Shown: positions 6,973 to 14,436, counted from the stretch's first letter. The stretch is DNA of 15,790 nt from Bacillota bacterium (GCA_023443315.1 JAEZVA010000031.1:1-15790); one strand, 5' to 3'. Numbers and translations: made by a program. Notes: generated by a model from the sequence alone, not told the origin.

Positions 6973-7626
6973 ATGACAGACCTACACGACATCTACACCG
7001 ACCTGTATCACGCCTACGGCGAGCAACACTGGTGGCCTGCCCGCACCCCGTTTGAGATGATGGTGGGGGCGATACTCACCCAAAACACCGCGTGGAGCAA
7101 CGTGGAACGGGCAATCGCCGCGTTTGGTGAAAACCTCACCCCTTCGTTTATCCTCTCGTGCGACGAGGCGACACTTGCCGACATCATCCGCCCGAGCGGC
7201 TACTATAACCAAAAGGCAAAACGGCTAAAGACACTTGCCGCGTGGTATACTCGCTACGGCGCAGACATCGCCCGCGTGCGCGCAGCGGACGGCGAACACC
7301 TGCGCGATGAGCTGCTTGCCCTAAACGGCGTGGGGCACGAAACCGCCTACTCGATGCTGCTGTACGCCTTTGACAAGCCCTACTTTGTGGTGGACGCCTA
7401 CACCCGTCGCCTGTTTGCCCGCCTGGGCTTTACGCTGCCCGTACAGTACGACGCGCTGCGCCTGATGATTGAACAGGCGCTCCCCCGTGACCTGACCCTG
7501 TACAACGAATTTCACGCGCTGATTGTTACCCATGCAAAGCACCACTGCAAGGCAAAGCCGTCCTGCTCCGGCTGCCCGCTCGCCGCGCGGTGTGCGGAAT
7601 ACAAACGGGAGCAGGGCAAGCCTTAA
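6973..7626 (+). CDS. HhH-GPD DNA glycosylase, MagIII/COG2231 type with Fe-S cluster
   Basis: This 217-residue endonuclease III superfamily protein is predicted to excise damaged, probably alkylated, bases. MVGAILTQNTAWSNVE (30-45) and RPSGYYNQKAKRL (73-85) match the COG2231 group that contains Helicobacter MagIII, a 3-methyladenine glycosylase. The helix-hairpin-helix LNGVGHETA (117-125) has Glu123 where endonuclease III has its lyase Lys, so a monofunctional glycosylase is expected. The catalytic Asp is Asp141 (VVDAYTRR). Four cysteines (192, 198, 201, 207) are spaced C-x5-C-x2-C-x5-C, one residue tighter than the classic endonuclease III 4Fe-4S loop. The start is 18 nt after the ogt stop with GGGAGGGGA before it, so the two are co-transcribed. 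The alkylation role comes from the family and the neighbour. Confidence 0.88.
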   Translation: MTDLHDIYTDLYHAYGEQHWWPARTPFEMMVGAILTQNTAWSNVERAIAAFGENLTPSFILSCDEATLADIIRPSGYYNQKAKRLKTLAAWYTRYGADIARVRAADGEHLRDELLALNGVGHETAYSMLLYAFDKPYFVVDAYTRRLFARLGFTLPVQYDALRLMIEQALPRDLTLYNEFHALIVTHAKHHCKAKPSCSGCPLAARCAEYKREQGKP

Positions 7627-7704
7627 CTACCATCCTATCTAAAAGGGTATCATACCAACCGTCGTTAGAACTGTAGTAACAAACTAAGTTCTCTTATACA
7701 TTAC

Positions 7705-7738
7705 AAAAAGCGGCAAACGAATAATCGTTTGCCGCTTT
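7705..7738 (-). terminator. Strong intrinsic terminator between convergent genes
   Basis: A perfect 14-bp stem (7707-7720 with 7725-7738) closes on an ATAA loop. On the minus strand five T follow (7709-7705), 26 nt past the purine permease stop. On the plus strand only three T follow, but the same hairpin can end the ogt-glycosylase transcript. Confidence 0.93.
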
Positions 7739-7763
7739 ACTTATACCAGTTAGCTAACTACGC

Positions 7764-9224
7764 TTAGATAAACGCCATTACAACGAAGTTGACAAGGAAC
7801 AACAGGGCGGACACCCACAGGATGGGATGAACCTCCTTGATTTTGCCCTTGCAAAGCTTTACGATGCAGTAGAAGATGAAGCCCGCTGCAATACCGTACG
7901 AGATGCTGTAGCACAGCGCCATGAACACGCCTGCAAAGAAGGCGGGAACCGCTTCTTCGAAGTCGTCCCACTTAATCTCTTTGAACGAGCTGAGCATCAT
8001 TACACCCACCACAATCAGTGCAGGTGCGGTTGCTGCGGCGGGAACCAGACCCGCAACGGGTGCAAGGAACGAGCAGAGCAGGAACAGAACTGCGGTGACC
8101 ACACTGGTCAGTCCGGTGCGTCCGCCCGCGCCAATTCCGGCAGCGCTCTCTACATAGGTGGTGGTGTTGGAGGTACCGAACACTGCGCCCACCGAGGTGG
8201 CGATGGCGTCTGCAAACAGCGCCTTGTCCATCTTGGACTTAAAGCCGGTGCTGTTCTCCAACGCTTTCTGGTCTTCTTCGCTGAAGATGCCGCTGCGGCG
8301 TCCTGTGCCGATGAAGGTACCGATGGTGTCAAACGTGTCAGACAAGCTAAACGCGAAGATGGTAATCAGCACAAGGGGAATTTTAGCGGGGTCCGCAAAC
8401 AGCGAGAGCAGTCCCTCGGAACCAAACGCGGCACCAAAGGTAGCACCCAGCTGCGAGAACGAATCGCCAAAAGACGCAAACGAAATGGTTGCGGAAGAAA
8501 GATCGACAACGCCCATCGGGATGCCGATTACCGTAGTCGCTACAATGCCGATGAGAATAGCTCCTCTTACCTTAAGCACTAGCAGTACCACGGTGAGTAC
8601 AAGACCGATTAGCGCAAGCAGTGCTGCGGGGTTGTTAAACTTAACAAGCTCGGGCACAATGCCGCCGTTTGTTACCGCCGAAAAGATGCCGGTATAGGTG
8701 GCGTCTGCAGCAAAGGGCTGCCCGTTGACCTCTACAAGGTTTGTATTGTCAGAAAGGAACTGAATGAAGCCTGCATTTTGCTTTATGCCTATGTAGGCAA
8801 TAAAGATACCAATACCGCCGCCGATGGCGTGCTGGATGCTCTCCGGGATTGCCTTGATGATGCTCTTACGGACCTTGGTGACCGTGATGATGATGTTAAT
8901 AATTCCGCACAAGAACACCATTGCCAGTGCCTGTTGCCAGGTAAAGCCCAGCCCAAAGCATACGGTGTAGGTAAAGAACGCGTTGAGCCCCATGCCGGGT
9001 GCCTGCGCATACGGTACGTTTGCAAACAGACCCATAATCAGCGTGCCAATCGCGGCAGCGATGATGGTCGCAAGGAAAACCGCGCCCCAGGGCATTCCGG
9101 TTGCCGAAAGGATGTTCGGGTTTACAAAGATGATGTAAACCATGGTGAAGAACGTGGTAAAGCCCGCCATAATCTCGGTGGAAACCGTGGTGCCGTTTTC
9201 CTTGAGCTTAAAGAATCTCTCCAT
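7764..9224 (-). CDS. pbuG: NCS2 purine permease, AzgA/PbuG type
   Basis: This 486-residue membrane protein with 12-14 predicted helices is a proton-driven importer of hypoxanthine, guanine or adenine. Subfamily features are MERFFKLKENGTTVSTEIMA at the N-terminus, QAPGMGLNAFF (74-84), SDTFDTIGTFIG (295-306) and the substrate-site segment TTTYVESAAGIGAGGRTG (354-371). This pattern separates AzgA-like transporters from the uracil/xanthine NCS2 branch. ATG 9224 has CAGGAGGA with a 7-nt spacer. It stands alone between an upstream leader and the terminator at 7705-7738. No purine-synthesis or salvage gene is next to it, and I could not find a purine-aptamer consensus in the leader. The exact base preference (guanine/hypoxanthine or adenine) is not decided. 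Confidence 0.93.
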   Translation of the reverse strand: MERFFKLKENGTTVSTEIMAGFTTFFTMVYIIFVNPNILSATGMPWGAVFLATIIAAAIGTLIMGLFANVPYAQAPGMGLNAFFTYTVCFGLGFTWQQALAMVFLCGIINIIITVTKVRKSIIKAIPESIQHAIGGGIGIFIAYIGIKQNAGFIQFLSDNTNLVEVNGQPFAADATYTGIFSAVTNGGIVPELVKFNNPAALLALIGLVLTVVLLVLKVRGAILIGIVATTVIGIPMGVVDLSSATISFASFGDSFSQLGATFGAAFGSEGLLSLFADPAKIPLVLITIFAFSLSDTFDTIGTFIGTGRRSGIFSEEDQKALENSTGFKSKMDKALFADAIATSVGAVFGTSNTTTYVESAAGIGAGGRTGLTSVVTAVLFLLCSFLAPVAGLVPAAATAPALIVVGVMMLSSFKEIKWDDFEEAVPAFFAGVFMALCYSISYGIAAGFIFYCIVKLCKGKIKEVHPILWVSALLFLVNFVVMAFI

Positions 9225-9359
9225 CTGACTTCCTCCTGTTTTTTGTACACAATTCGAACTGCGTTACTGGACCGATGAAGCCCCAGCGCAATCCCTTGTC
9301 CTACGAACCATCCGACCACAATACAAATCTTAACCAAAGATAAGTACAAAAAGACCGTG

Positions 9360-9404
9360 AAAAATCGGCATAAACCCCTCGCTTGACTAGGCTTTATGCA
9401 GATT
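9360..9404 (-). terminator. Terminator-like hairpin in the pbuG leader
   Basis: On the minus strand, AATCTGCATAAA pairs with TTTATGCCGATT (11 of 12 pairs, one T-C mismatch). A CC/GG pair extends the stem inside it, and a run of five T starts at 9364. It is 136 nt before the pbuG start. It may be a transcription attenuator of pbuG or simply the end of the liv transcript. The promoter-like site on its upstream side favours the first reading. Confidence 0.6.
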
Positions 9405-9453
9405 CTTGTCGGTTACATTTATCGGCGCGTTCGTATTACACTTTGCGTCTTTA

Positions 9454-9483
9454 ATTATACTTCAAATGTTAAAATAAAAGCAA
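9454..9483 (-). promoter_or_regulatory. Probable promoter of pbuG
   Basis: On the minus strand there is a perfect TATAAT (9454-9459), preceded after 18 nt by TTGCTT (9478-9483, half match). The start point would be near 9447, giving a leader of about 220 nt. ACGAAC on the leader at about 9427-9432 resembles half of a PurR box but is too short to call. Confidence 0.45.
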
Positions 9484-9673
9484 CATCGTGTTCATATTTT
9501 GTGTCGCCATCTGTTATTTTTAGCATTGTGCACCAACCGCATGGGGGTTATACCAGATATATACTCACATTTGCATAATATTTCTCAAGCAGCAAACTTC
9601 ATTTTTGGTTATTTTTAGGCAATCGCTTCGTTCGATATGCTATAACACCGCAAACAGCAGCTTCTAACAGGTA

Positions 9674-10381
9674 TTACAGTATGCCATTTACAATGGTGTG
9701 CGTACGGTCACAGCTCCTGCGCAGCCCGTCCGACCCCTCTCCCGAGACCAAAACCGTCAAGCCTTCCCTTTTTCTGTTTTGAATAAATACGTACACGTCG
9801 GTGCACAGCGCGGGCGAAAGCCCCATGGTCGGCTCGTCAAGCAGCAGAAGCTTCGGGCGGCTCATCAACGCGCGGGCGATGGCGAGCATCTGCTGCTGCC
9901 CACCCGAAAGCGAAAGTGCTAGTGTGTTGCGCTTTTCATACAGTGGGGGAAACAACGCATACATCCGCTCAAGCTCACCCTGCACCCCCGTCTCTACGGT
10001 GTGCGCGCCGATGAGCAGGTTCTCTTTGACTGTACACAGCCCAAACACCCTGCGCCCCTCGGGCACTAGCGCAATGCCAAGCCGCAGTCGTTCTTGTGTG
10101 CTACTGCCCGAAATATCCCGATAGCCATTCCTCGGCTCTGCCAAACCGCCCTCGCCCGTAACGATAAAGGGGGTGCTTCTCTCCTCATGCTTGCCCTCGT
10201 CGTACAGAATGCGCCCCGCGCTTAGAGGCAGCAGCCCTGCTATGGCAAGCATAACGGTGCTTTTGCCCGCCCCGTTTACCCCCAATAACGCCACCGCCTC
10301 CCCCCTTTTAACCTGCAGGCTAGCGTCATGCACCGCCGTTACCTGCCCGTACCTTACGCAGATGTTCTCGACCCGCAGCAC
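9674..10381 (-). CDS. livF: Branched-chain amino acid ABC importer ATPase LivF, atypical
   Basis: This 235-residue cytoplasmic ATPase has Walker A GVNGAGKST (34-42), the LivF-specific LGIALVPEGRRVF (101-113), signature LSGGQ (158-162) and Walker B LLLLDEPTMGL (178-188). The GTG at 10381 gives MLRVENICVRYGQ, the usual family start, but the GGGAGGA lies about 9 nt before it and just touches an earlier GTG at 10390. An ATG at 10435 is possible and adds residues not seen in relatives. There are two oddities. About 25 extra residues lie between GRILYDE and the RLGIA motif (about 63-90). The C-terminus reads VLVSGEGSDGL where LivF normally has LLVEQN, and the protein stops at NGIL, lacking the usual last 15-20 residues. 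It may be reduced or decaying. Confidence 0.85.
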   Translation of the reverse strand: MLRVENICVRYGQVTAVHDASLQVKRGEAVALLGVNGAGKSTVMLAIAGLLPLSAGRILYDEGKHEERSTPFIVTGEGGLAEPRNGYRDISGSSTQERLRLGIALVPEGRRVFGLCTVKENLLIGAHTVETGVQGELERMYALFPPLYEKRNTLALSLSGGQQQMLAIARALMSRPKLLLLDEPTMGLSPALCTDVYVFIQNRKREGLTVLVSGEGSDGLRRSCDRTHTIVNGIL

Positions 10382-10464
10382 CGGCAGCACTCCTCCCTGT
10401 TTCGTTTGTTTGCGGTGGTTTCTTGCAGGCAGCACCGTATGGCAGCCTTTACCACCATCCCATT

Positions 10465-11217
10465 CTATCCCACGCCCAGTATCGCCTTTTTCACCGCCGT
10501 GTTCAAAAACACCTCACTCGGCGTGCCCGCGGCAATCACCCGTCCCGTGTCCATCGCGTACAGCCGCCCGCACACCCGCTCCACAAACGCCATGTGGTGC
10601 TCGATTAAAAACAGCGTCAGGTGGTACCGCTCCTTTAGTTCACCAAGCAGTATCGCCAGCTGCTCGGTCTCCTCCTCGCACAGCCCGGCGCACGGCTCGT
10701 CTAAGAATAACAGACCGCACCCGCCCGATGCCACCGCCACCGCGCGGGCAAGCTCGCACAGCTTTCGCGTACCGTAGGGCAGCGCGCTCACGACGGTGTC
10801 CGCCTGTGGGCGCAGCTTTAGCGCGTCAAGCAGCGCGTCACAACCGCAGTCTGTAATTCTCAGCGAATAGATCACTGTTTGTATATTCTCGCGCACCGTC
10901 AACCCCTCAAACAGCCTAAGGTTTTGAAAGGTTCTGCCCACACCCGCTCGCGCCAGCCGGTAGGCGGGTGCGGTGTGCACCGCAATGGGCTGGGGCAACA
11001 CCAATTGCCCCGCGCCTGTACGATGGGGGGTAAGGAATATCCTGCCCTCGTCGGGGTGTTCAAAGCCCGTAAGCAGCGCAAACAGCGTCGTCTTACCCGC
11101 CCCGTTCGAGCCAATCACCCCCACGCTTTCGCCCTGCATAAGCGTAAGCGACACCCCAGCAACCGCCGTCACCCCGCCGTACCGCTTAACTACCCCGTCG
11201 CAGGTCAAAAGCGGCAT
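10465..11217 (-). CDS. livG: Branched-chain amino acid ABC importer ATPase LivG
   Basis: This 250-residue ATPase has Walker A GSNGAGKTT (36-44), the LivG Q-loop GVGRTFQNLRLF (92-103), signature ALPYGTRKLCELARA (145-159), Walker B LLFLDEP (169-175) and switch histidine in LIEHH (His207). ATG 11217 has GGGAGGGCGAA just before it. The open frame runs much further upstream, but that part overlaps livM and is not protein-like. The gene overlaps the end of livM by 13 nt, typical of translational coupling. Compared with usual LivG, the loop before the Q-loop is longer (about 62-88), while the helical domain between RENIQ and the signature is about 20 residues shorter. The motifs are intact, so it should be active. 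Confidence 0.93.
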   Translation of the reverse strand: MPLLTCDGVVKRYGGVTAVAGVSLTLMQGESVGVIGSNGAGKTTLFALLTGFEHPDEGRIFLTPHRTGAGQLVLPQPIAVHTAPAYRLARAGVGRTFQNLRLFEGLTVRENIQTVIYSLRITDCGCDALLDALKLRPQADTVVSALPYGTRKLCELARAVAVASGGCGLLFLDEPCAGLCEEETEQLAILLGELKERYHLTLFLIEHHMAFVERVCGRLYAMDTGRVIAAGTPSEVFLNTAVKKAILGVG

Positions 11218-12101
11218 TTCGCCCTCCCCTTTCCCCTGTACCTTATCATCGTATACCCGATAAGGATTAGTGCATACACAATCATCCGCAAATTTGCCGC
11301 CCCCTGTAATAGGGCGGCAAGCGCCTCTAGCGCCATGGCGGCAAGCATCGGTCCGATTATCGTGCCCGTTCCGCCGATGACCACCGCCGCAAGGATATCC
11401 ACCGACCGTGCAAACGTAAAATCCTTGGGGCTGATAAACCCAAGCAGCCCTGCGTACAGCCCTCCCGCTAGCCCCGTCAGCCCCGCGGCAAGGGTAAACG
11501 CTAATAGCTTCACCCCAAACGTGTTTACCCCCACCGCCTCGGCGGCGGTTTCGTCCTGCCCCATGGCGCGGCACAGCATCCCCTGACGGCTGCCTGCAAA
11601 CCACAAGCAGCCCGTTGCGCAGCCAAACGCCACAAGGTACGCCGTAAGCGGTGTCGTAAACCGCGGGATGTCATACAGCCCCGCCGCCCCGCCCAGCGCC
11701 TTACTGTTTTCCAATATCACCCGCACAATCTCACCCAACCCCATTGTCGCTACGGCAAGGTAGTCGCCCCGCAGCCGCAAAACCACCGCGCCCAGCGGCA
11801 GCGCAACAATGGCGGCGCACACCGCCCCCGCAATAAGCCCCGCTATCTCGCCAAAGCCGCCCGAGACCGTGCGCGTCACCGCCGCGCAGCTGTACGCGCC
11901 CGCCGCCATAAACACCGCCTGCCCTAAGCTGAGCTGCCCCGCCATGCCCACGCACAGGTCCAGCCCACCCGCCATCACGGCTGCCATCAGCATGCGCGAA
12001 AGTACCGCCGACGAGTAGCCATCCCGGTCGAGCAGCAGCAGTAAAACAAGCGCGCCTATGCAAGCGACAAAGTACCCCGTCCCAAGCGAGCGGTGTTTCA
12101 T
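11205..12101 (-). CDS. livM: Branched-chain amino acid ABC importer permease LivM
   Basis: This 298-residue inner-membrane permease pairs with LivH to form the translocation path. Hydrophobic segments fill the protein. Family signatures are GLDLCVGMAGQLSLGQAVFM (about 46-65), LRGDYLAVATMGLGEIVRVI (about 110-129) and the late FARSVDILAAVVIGGTGTII (about 231-250) that includes the EAA-like loop contacting the ATPases. ATG 12101 is chosen because AAGGA lies 7 nt before it. An in-frame ATG at 12122 has no comparable site. Substrate class is branched-chain or other hydrophobic amino acids by family; specificity rests on LivK. Confidence 0.93.
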   Translation of the reverse strand: MKHRSLGTGYFVACIGALVLLLLLDRDGYSSAVLSRMLMAAVMAGGLDLCVGMAGQLSLGQAVFMAAGAYSCAAVTRTVSGGFGEIAGLIAGAVCAAIVALPLGAVVLRLRGDYLAVATMGLGEIVRVILENSKALGGAAGLYDIPRFTTPLTAYLVAFGCATGCLWFAGSRQGMLCRAMGQDETAAEAVGVNTFGVKLLAFTLAAGLTGLAGGLYAGLLGFISPKDFTFARSVDILAAVVIGGTGTIIGPMLAAMALEALAALLQGAANLRMIVYALILIGYTMIRYRGKGRAKCRF

Positions 12102-12214
12102 CCGTCTATCCTTCTCCCCCATCTACGCCCCGCATGCCATACGCCATACGACTTTACGCGTAATGCCACACAGACCGTGGGTGACCCCATATTACTAATG
12201 AGACTTGCGTATTG
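12102..12214. other. livH-livM spacer
   Basis: This 113-nt gap interrupts an otherwise tightly packed operon. It contains a tandem GCCATAC repeat (12136-12149) and a small GGG-TCA-CCC hairpin. I see no terminator, promoter or gene in it. Confidence 0.5.
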
Positions 12215-13084
12215 CTACCGTGTGCCCGACTTTGCGTTCATCAGCCCGCCCGGGCGCACCAGCAAGAAGCCGATGAGCAGCGCAAACGATACGATATCGC
12301 GGCTAGCCGTGCCAAACACCGCACCCGCGAACGCCTCACTCAGCCCCAGTACAAACCCGCCCAACACCGCACCCGGTACGCTACCAATGCCGCCGATGAC
12401 CGCCGCCGCGAACGCCTTTAGCCCCGGGGCGACCCCCATCAGCGGGCTTAACAGGTACATCGAGCCATACACCGCACCCGCCACCCCCGCAAGGGCGCAG
12501 CCCGCCGCAAACGCAAGGCTGACCGCTCCCCGCTCGTCAATCCCGCACAGCCTTGCAGCCGTGTTGTCGTCCGCCACCGCGCGCATCGCCCTGCCCGACC
12601 GTGTTTTGGTCAGCATCAGCTGCAGCGCGGCGGTCAGCACGATGCCGGCGGTAAGTGCCGCAAGCTTTATTGTGGGAATGCGCACTGCCCCTAGTGTAAC
12701 TACCCCGCCCGCGAATCCGGCAGGGTACGCCCGTGCCTCGGCACCAAACAGCAGCATCATGCCGTACTGCAGCAAGAGCGACACCCCCAGCGTCACGACA
12801 AGCAGCGGCATCCCCTTTGCCGCCAGCAATGGGCGGTAGCACACCCACTCAATCAGCACACCGAGTGCCGCGCAAAGCACCGCCGCAAACAGCGCGGACA
12901 CCACAAGCCCTTGCCCAAGGTGCGCCGCGCACAGGTAGCCTGCGTATGCGCCCACCATCATCACGTCACAGTGCGCAAAGTTAATCAGCCGCAGCACGCC
13001 GAACACCAGCGTGTACCCAAGCGCAATCAGCGCATACACCGCCCCAACCGAAAGACCAGACACAATCTGTTCAAGCCACAGCAT
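12215..13084 (-). CDS. livH: Branched-chain amino acid ABC importer permease LivH
   Basis: This 289-residue inner-membrane permease has the family N-terminus LEQIVSGLSVGAVYALIALG (about 4-23), followed by GVLRLINFAHCDVMMVGAY, where LivH proteins usually read INFAHGE. The late segment GLKAFAAAVIGGIGSVPGAV (about 223-242) matches the conserved loop facing the ATPases. ATG 13084 has GGGGAGG with a 7-nt spacer. The frame is open 53 codons upstream, but those run inside livK in another frame. It overlaps the livK end by 14 nt. With LivM it makes the membrane domain of the importer. Confidence 0.94.
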   Translation of the reverse strand: MLWLEQIVSGLSVGAVYALIALGYTLVFGVLRLINFAHCDVMMVGAYAGYLCAAHLGQGLVVSALFAAVLCAALGVLIEWVCYRPLLAAKGMPLLVVTLGVSLLLQYGMMLLFGAEARAYPAGFAGGVVTLGAVRIPTIKLAALTAGIVLTAALQLMLTKTRSGRAMRAVADDNTAARLCGIDERGAVSLAFAAGCALAGVAGAVYGSMYLLSPLMGVAPGLKAFAAAVIGGIGSVPGAVLGGFVLGLSEAFAGAVFGTASRDIVSFALLIGFLLVRPGGLMNAKSGTR

Positions 13085-14309
13085 CCAAGACCTCCCCGCC
13101 CGTGGAGACATACAGCCGCGCGCGCCGTTTTGTCGCGGATTGCTCCAGCCGGAGCAGCGTGGGCGCAATGACATCCACGCCCTGCCGCACCCCGTTTTGG
13201 ATGGCGATGATGTGCACCGCCTTTTGCGCGTTGTGGTTTTCATCGATGGTAATGCTGCCCGTTACCCCCTCGTAATCCACCGTATGGGCAAGTAGCGCAA
13301 GCAGCTCCCCTCTTGTTTTGCCCTCGGTCTGCTGAAGCGCTGCTGCAAACAGCCGCGCACTGTCGTACCCCAAGGCGGCATACGCGGGCGAGGTAGTTTT
13401 GTAAACCTGATAGTACCGCTCGGCAAACCGAGATGTTGTTCTGTCATCGGGCGCGTAGTGGTTTGAATAATAGATGCCACTCATCACGCTGCTGTCGCCG
13501 ACCAGCTCGTCAAGGGCGGGCGCGTCAAACGCGTCACCGGACAGGATGGGCACCGTCACCCCCTGCTCGGCAAGCTGACGCAGCACCAGTGCCGCCTCGG
13601 TGTAATAGGCAGGCACAAACAGCGCGTCAAACCGCTCTGCCTTTAGCCGCGCAATCACCCCGCCAAAGTCGGTCTCGCCGCCCGTGTAAAACTCCTCGGC
13701 AACAATCTCGCCGCCAAGCTGGCGAAATAGCTCGGCAAACGCATCCCCCATGCCGCGCGCGTAATCGCTTGATGATTCGATGAGCATCGCGCAACGTCGG
13801 TAGCCCGCCTTGTGGGCAAACCGCGCCATCGCGCCGCCCTGCATCGTGTCGGTATAGCAAAGGCGAATCATCTCATTGCGTGTGGCAGACTCGGGCACCA
13901 AGATATCCGCCGTGGCGGACGGCACGATAATTGGCACGCCGCTTTCGGTTGCAAGCGACGCCTTCACCCCGCCCGACGTAGACGGACCGATGATGGCGGT
14001 AACCCCCTTGCGCTCAGCAAGCCGTATGGCGGCAAGTGCCGCCTCCGCGTTCTCCGAACGGTTGTCGAGCACCACCAGCTCCACCGGTCGCCCACTTACC
14101 CCGCCCGAAGCGTTAATCTCCTCCACCGCAAGACGGATGCCGGACAGCGTCGCCTGCCCATACCACGCTAGCCGCCCCGTCAGCTCCAAATTCACGCCAA
14201 GGCGGATGGTTTTATCCGTTTTGGCGCACCCAAGCAGGGCGGTAACTGCGGCCGTCATTGCAAGCCCCGCCGCAACTGCCCGTGCCAAAAGCCTTGCCCT
14301 GACGCGCAC
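13071..14309 (-). CDS. livK: Substrate-binding lipoprotein of Liv-type ABC importer
   Basis: This 412-residue periplasmic-binding-protein type I receptor is anchored as a lipoprotein. Its N-terminus has several Arg, a hydrophobic core and lipobox LLGC with Cys28 as the lipidated residue, as expected in a Gram-positive. The mature part has LGVNLELTG (37-45), EINASGGVSGRPVELVVLDN (64-83) and IIGPSTSGG (106-114), the region that in LivJ/LivK holds the ligand's amino-acid group. The start is GTG 14309, with a G-rich GGGGGGCGGGG upstream. No in-frame ATG lies between it and an upstream stop. A tail of about 30 residues past the usual fold end (after about 380) is unexplained. It is first in the operon, so it is expected to be made in excess. 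Substrate: branched-chain or other amino acids, not proven. Confidence 0.9.
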   Translation of the reverse strand: MRVRARLLARAVAAGLAMTAAVTALLGCAKTDKTIRLGVNLELTGRLAWYGQATLSGIRLAVEEINASGGVSGRPVELVVLDNRSENAEAALAAIRLAERKGVTAIIGPSTSGGVKASLATESGVPIIVPSATADILVPESATRNEMIRLCYTDTMQGGAMARFAHKAGYRRCAMLIESSSDYARGMGDAFAELFRQLGGEIVAEEFYTGGETDFGGVIARLKAERFDALFVPAYYTEAALVLRQLAEQGVTVPILSGDAFDAPALDELVGDSSVMSGIYYSNHYAPDDRTTSRFAERYYQVYKTTSPAYAALGYDSARLFAAALQQTEGKTRGELLALLAHTVDYEGVTGSITIDENHNAQKAVHIIAIQNGVRQGVDVIAPTLLRLEQSATKRRARLYVSTGGEVLDAVA

Positions 14310-14351
14310 TGCCCCGCCCCCCGTCGCATTCTTTCTACTGCCATTGTTATG

Positions 14352-14380
14352 CTAATAACCGTGGATTTATGAGGTTGTAA
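14352..14380 (-). promoter_or_regulatory. Possible promoter of the liv operon
   Basis: On the minus strand, TTACAA (14375-14380), then 17 nt, then TATTAG (14352-14357). Both boxes are imperfect. It is the best candidate in the short gap between the preceding terminator and livK. Confidence 0.3.
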
Positions 14381-14436
14381 GGCGCGTGCTTTTCGGGGTT
14401 ACCCCCGCCGCCGATATGCAAAGATGAGAAATAGTA

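Larger units (their letters stand above)
9225..9673. other. Gap between livF and pbuG: leader and promoter
   Basis: This 449-bp stretch has no convincing gene. On the minus strand it holds a promoter-like pair (9454-9483), a terminator-like hairpin (9360-9404) and about 135 nt of leader before the pbuG ribosome site. An 11-bp direct repeat, GTTATTTTTAG, occurs at 9513-9523 and 9608-9618. I see no clear terminator immediately after livF. A 60-codon plus-strand frame here (9396-9578) lacks a ribosome site. Confidence 0.6.

Noticed and set aside
9396..9578. 60-codon plus-strand ORF in the livF-pbuG gap
   Set aside because: No ribosome site, opposite to the transcript signals, and no recognisable sequence.
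9225..9673. Guanine or adenine riboswitch before pbuG
   Set aside because: A TATATATCTGGTATAA stretch near 9555-9570 recalls part of the purine aptamer, but the TCTACC and GACTA conserved segments are absent.
11218..11604. 129-residue extension of LivG
   Set aside because: It is an out-of-frame reading of livM; ATG 11217 has the ribosome site and the family start.
13085..13243. 53-residue extension of LivH
   Set aside because: It is a shadow of livK; a good ribosome site and the family N-terminus fit 13084.
9674..14309. Urea (urt) transporter instead of liv
   Set aside because: The five-gene layout is the same, but no urease or nitrogen genes are nearby and lengths fit Liv better; specificity is not proven either way.
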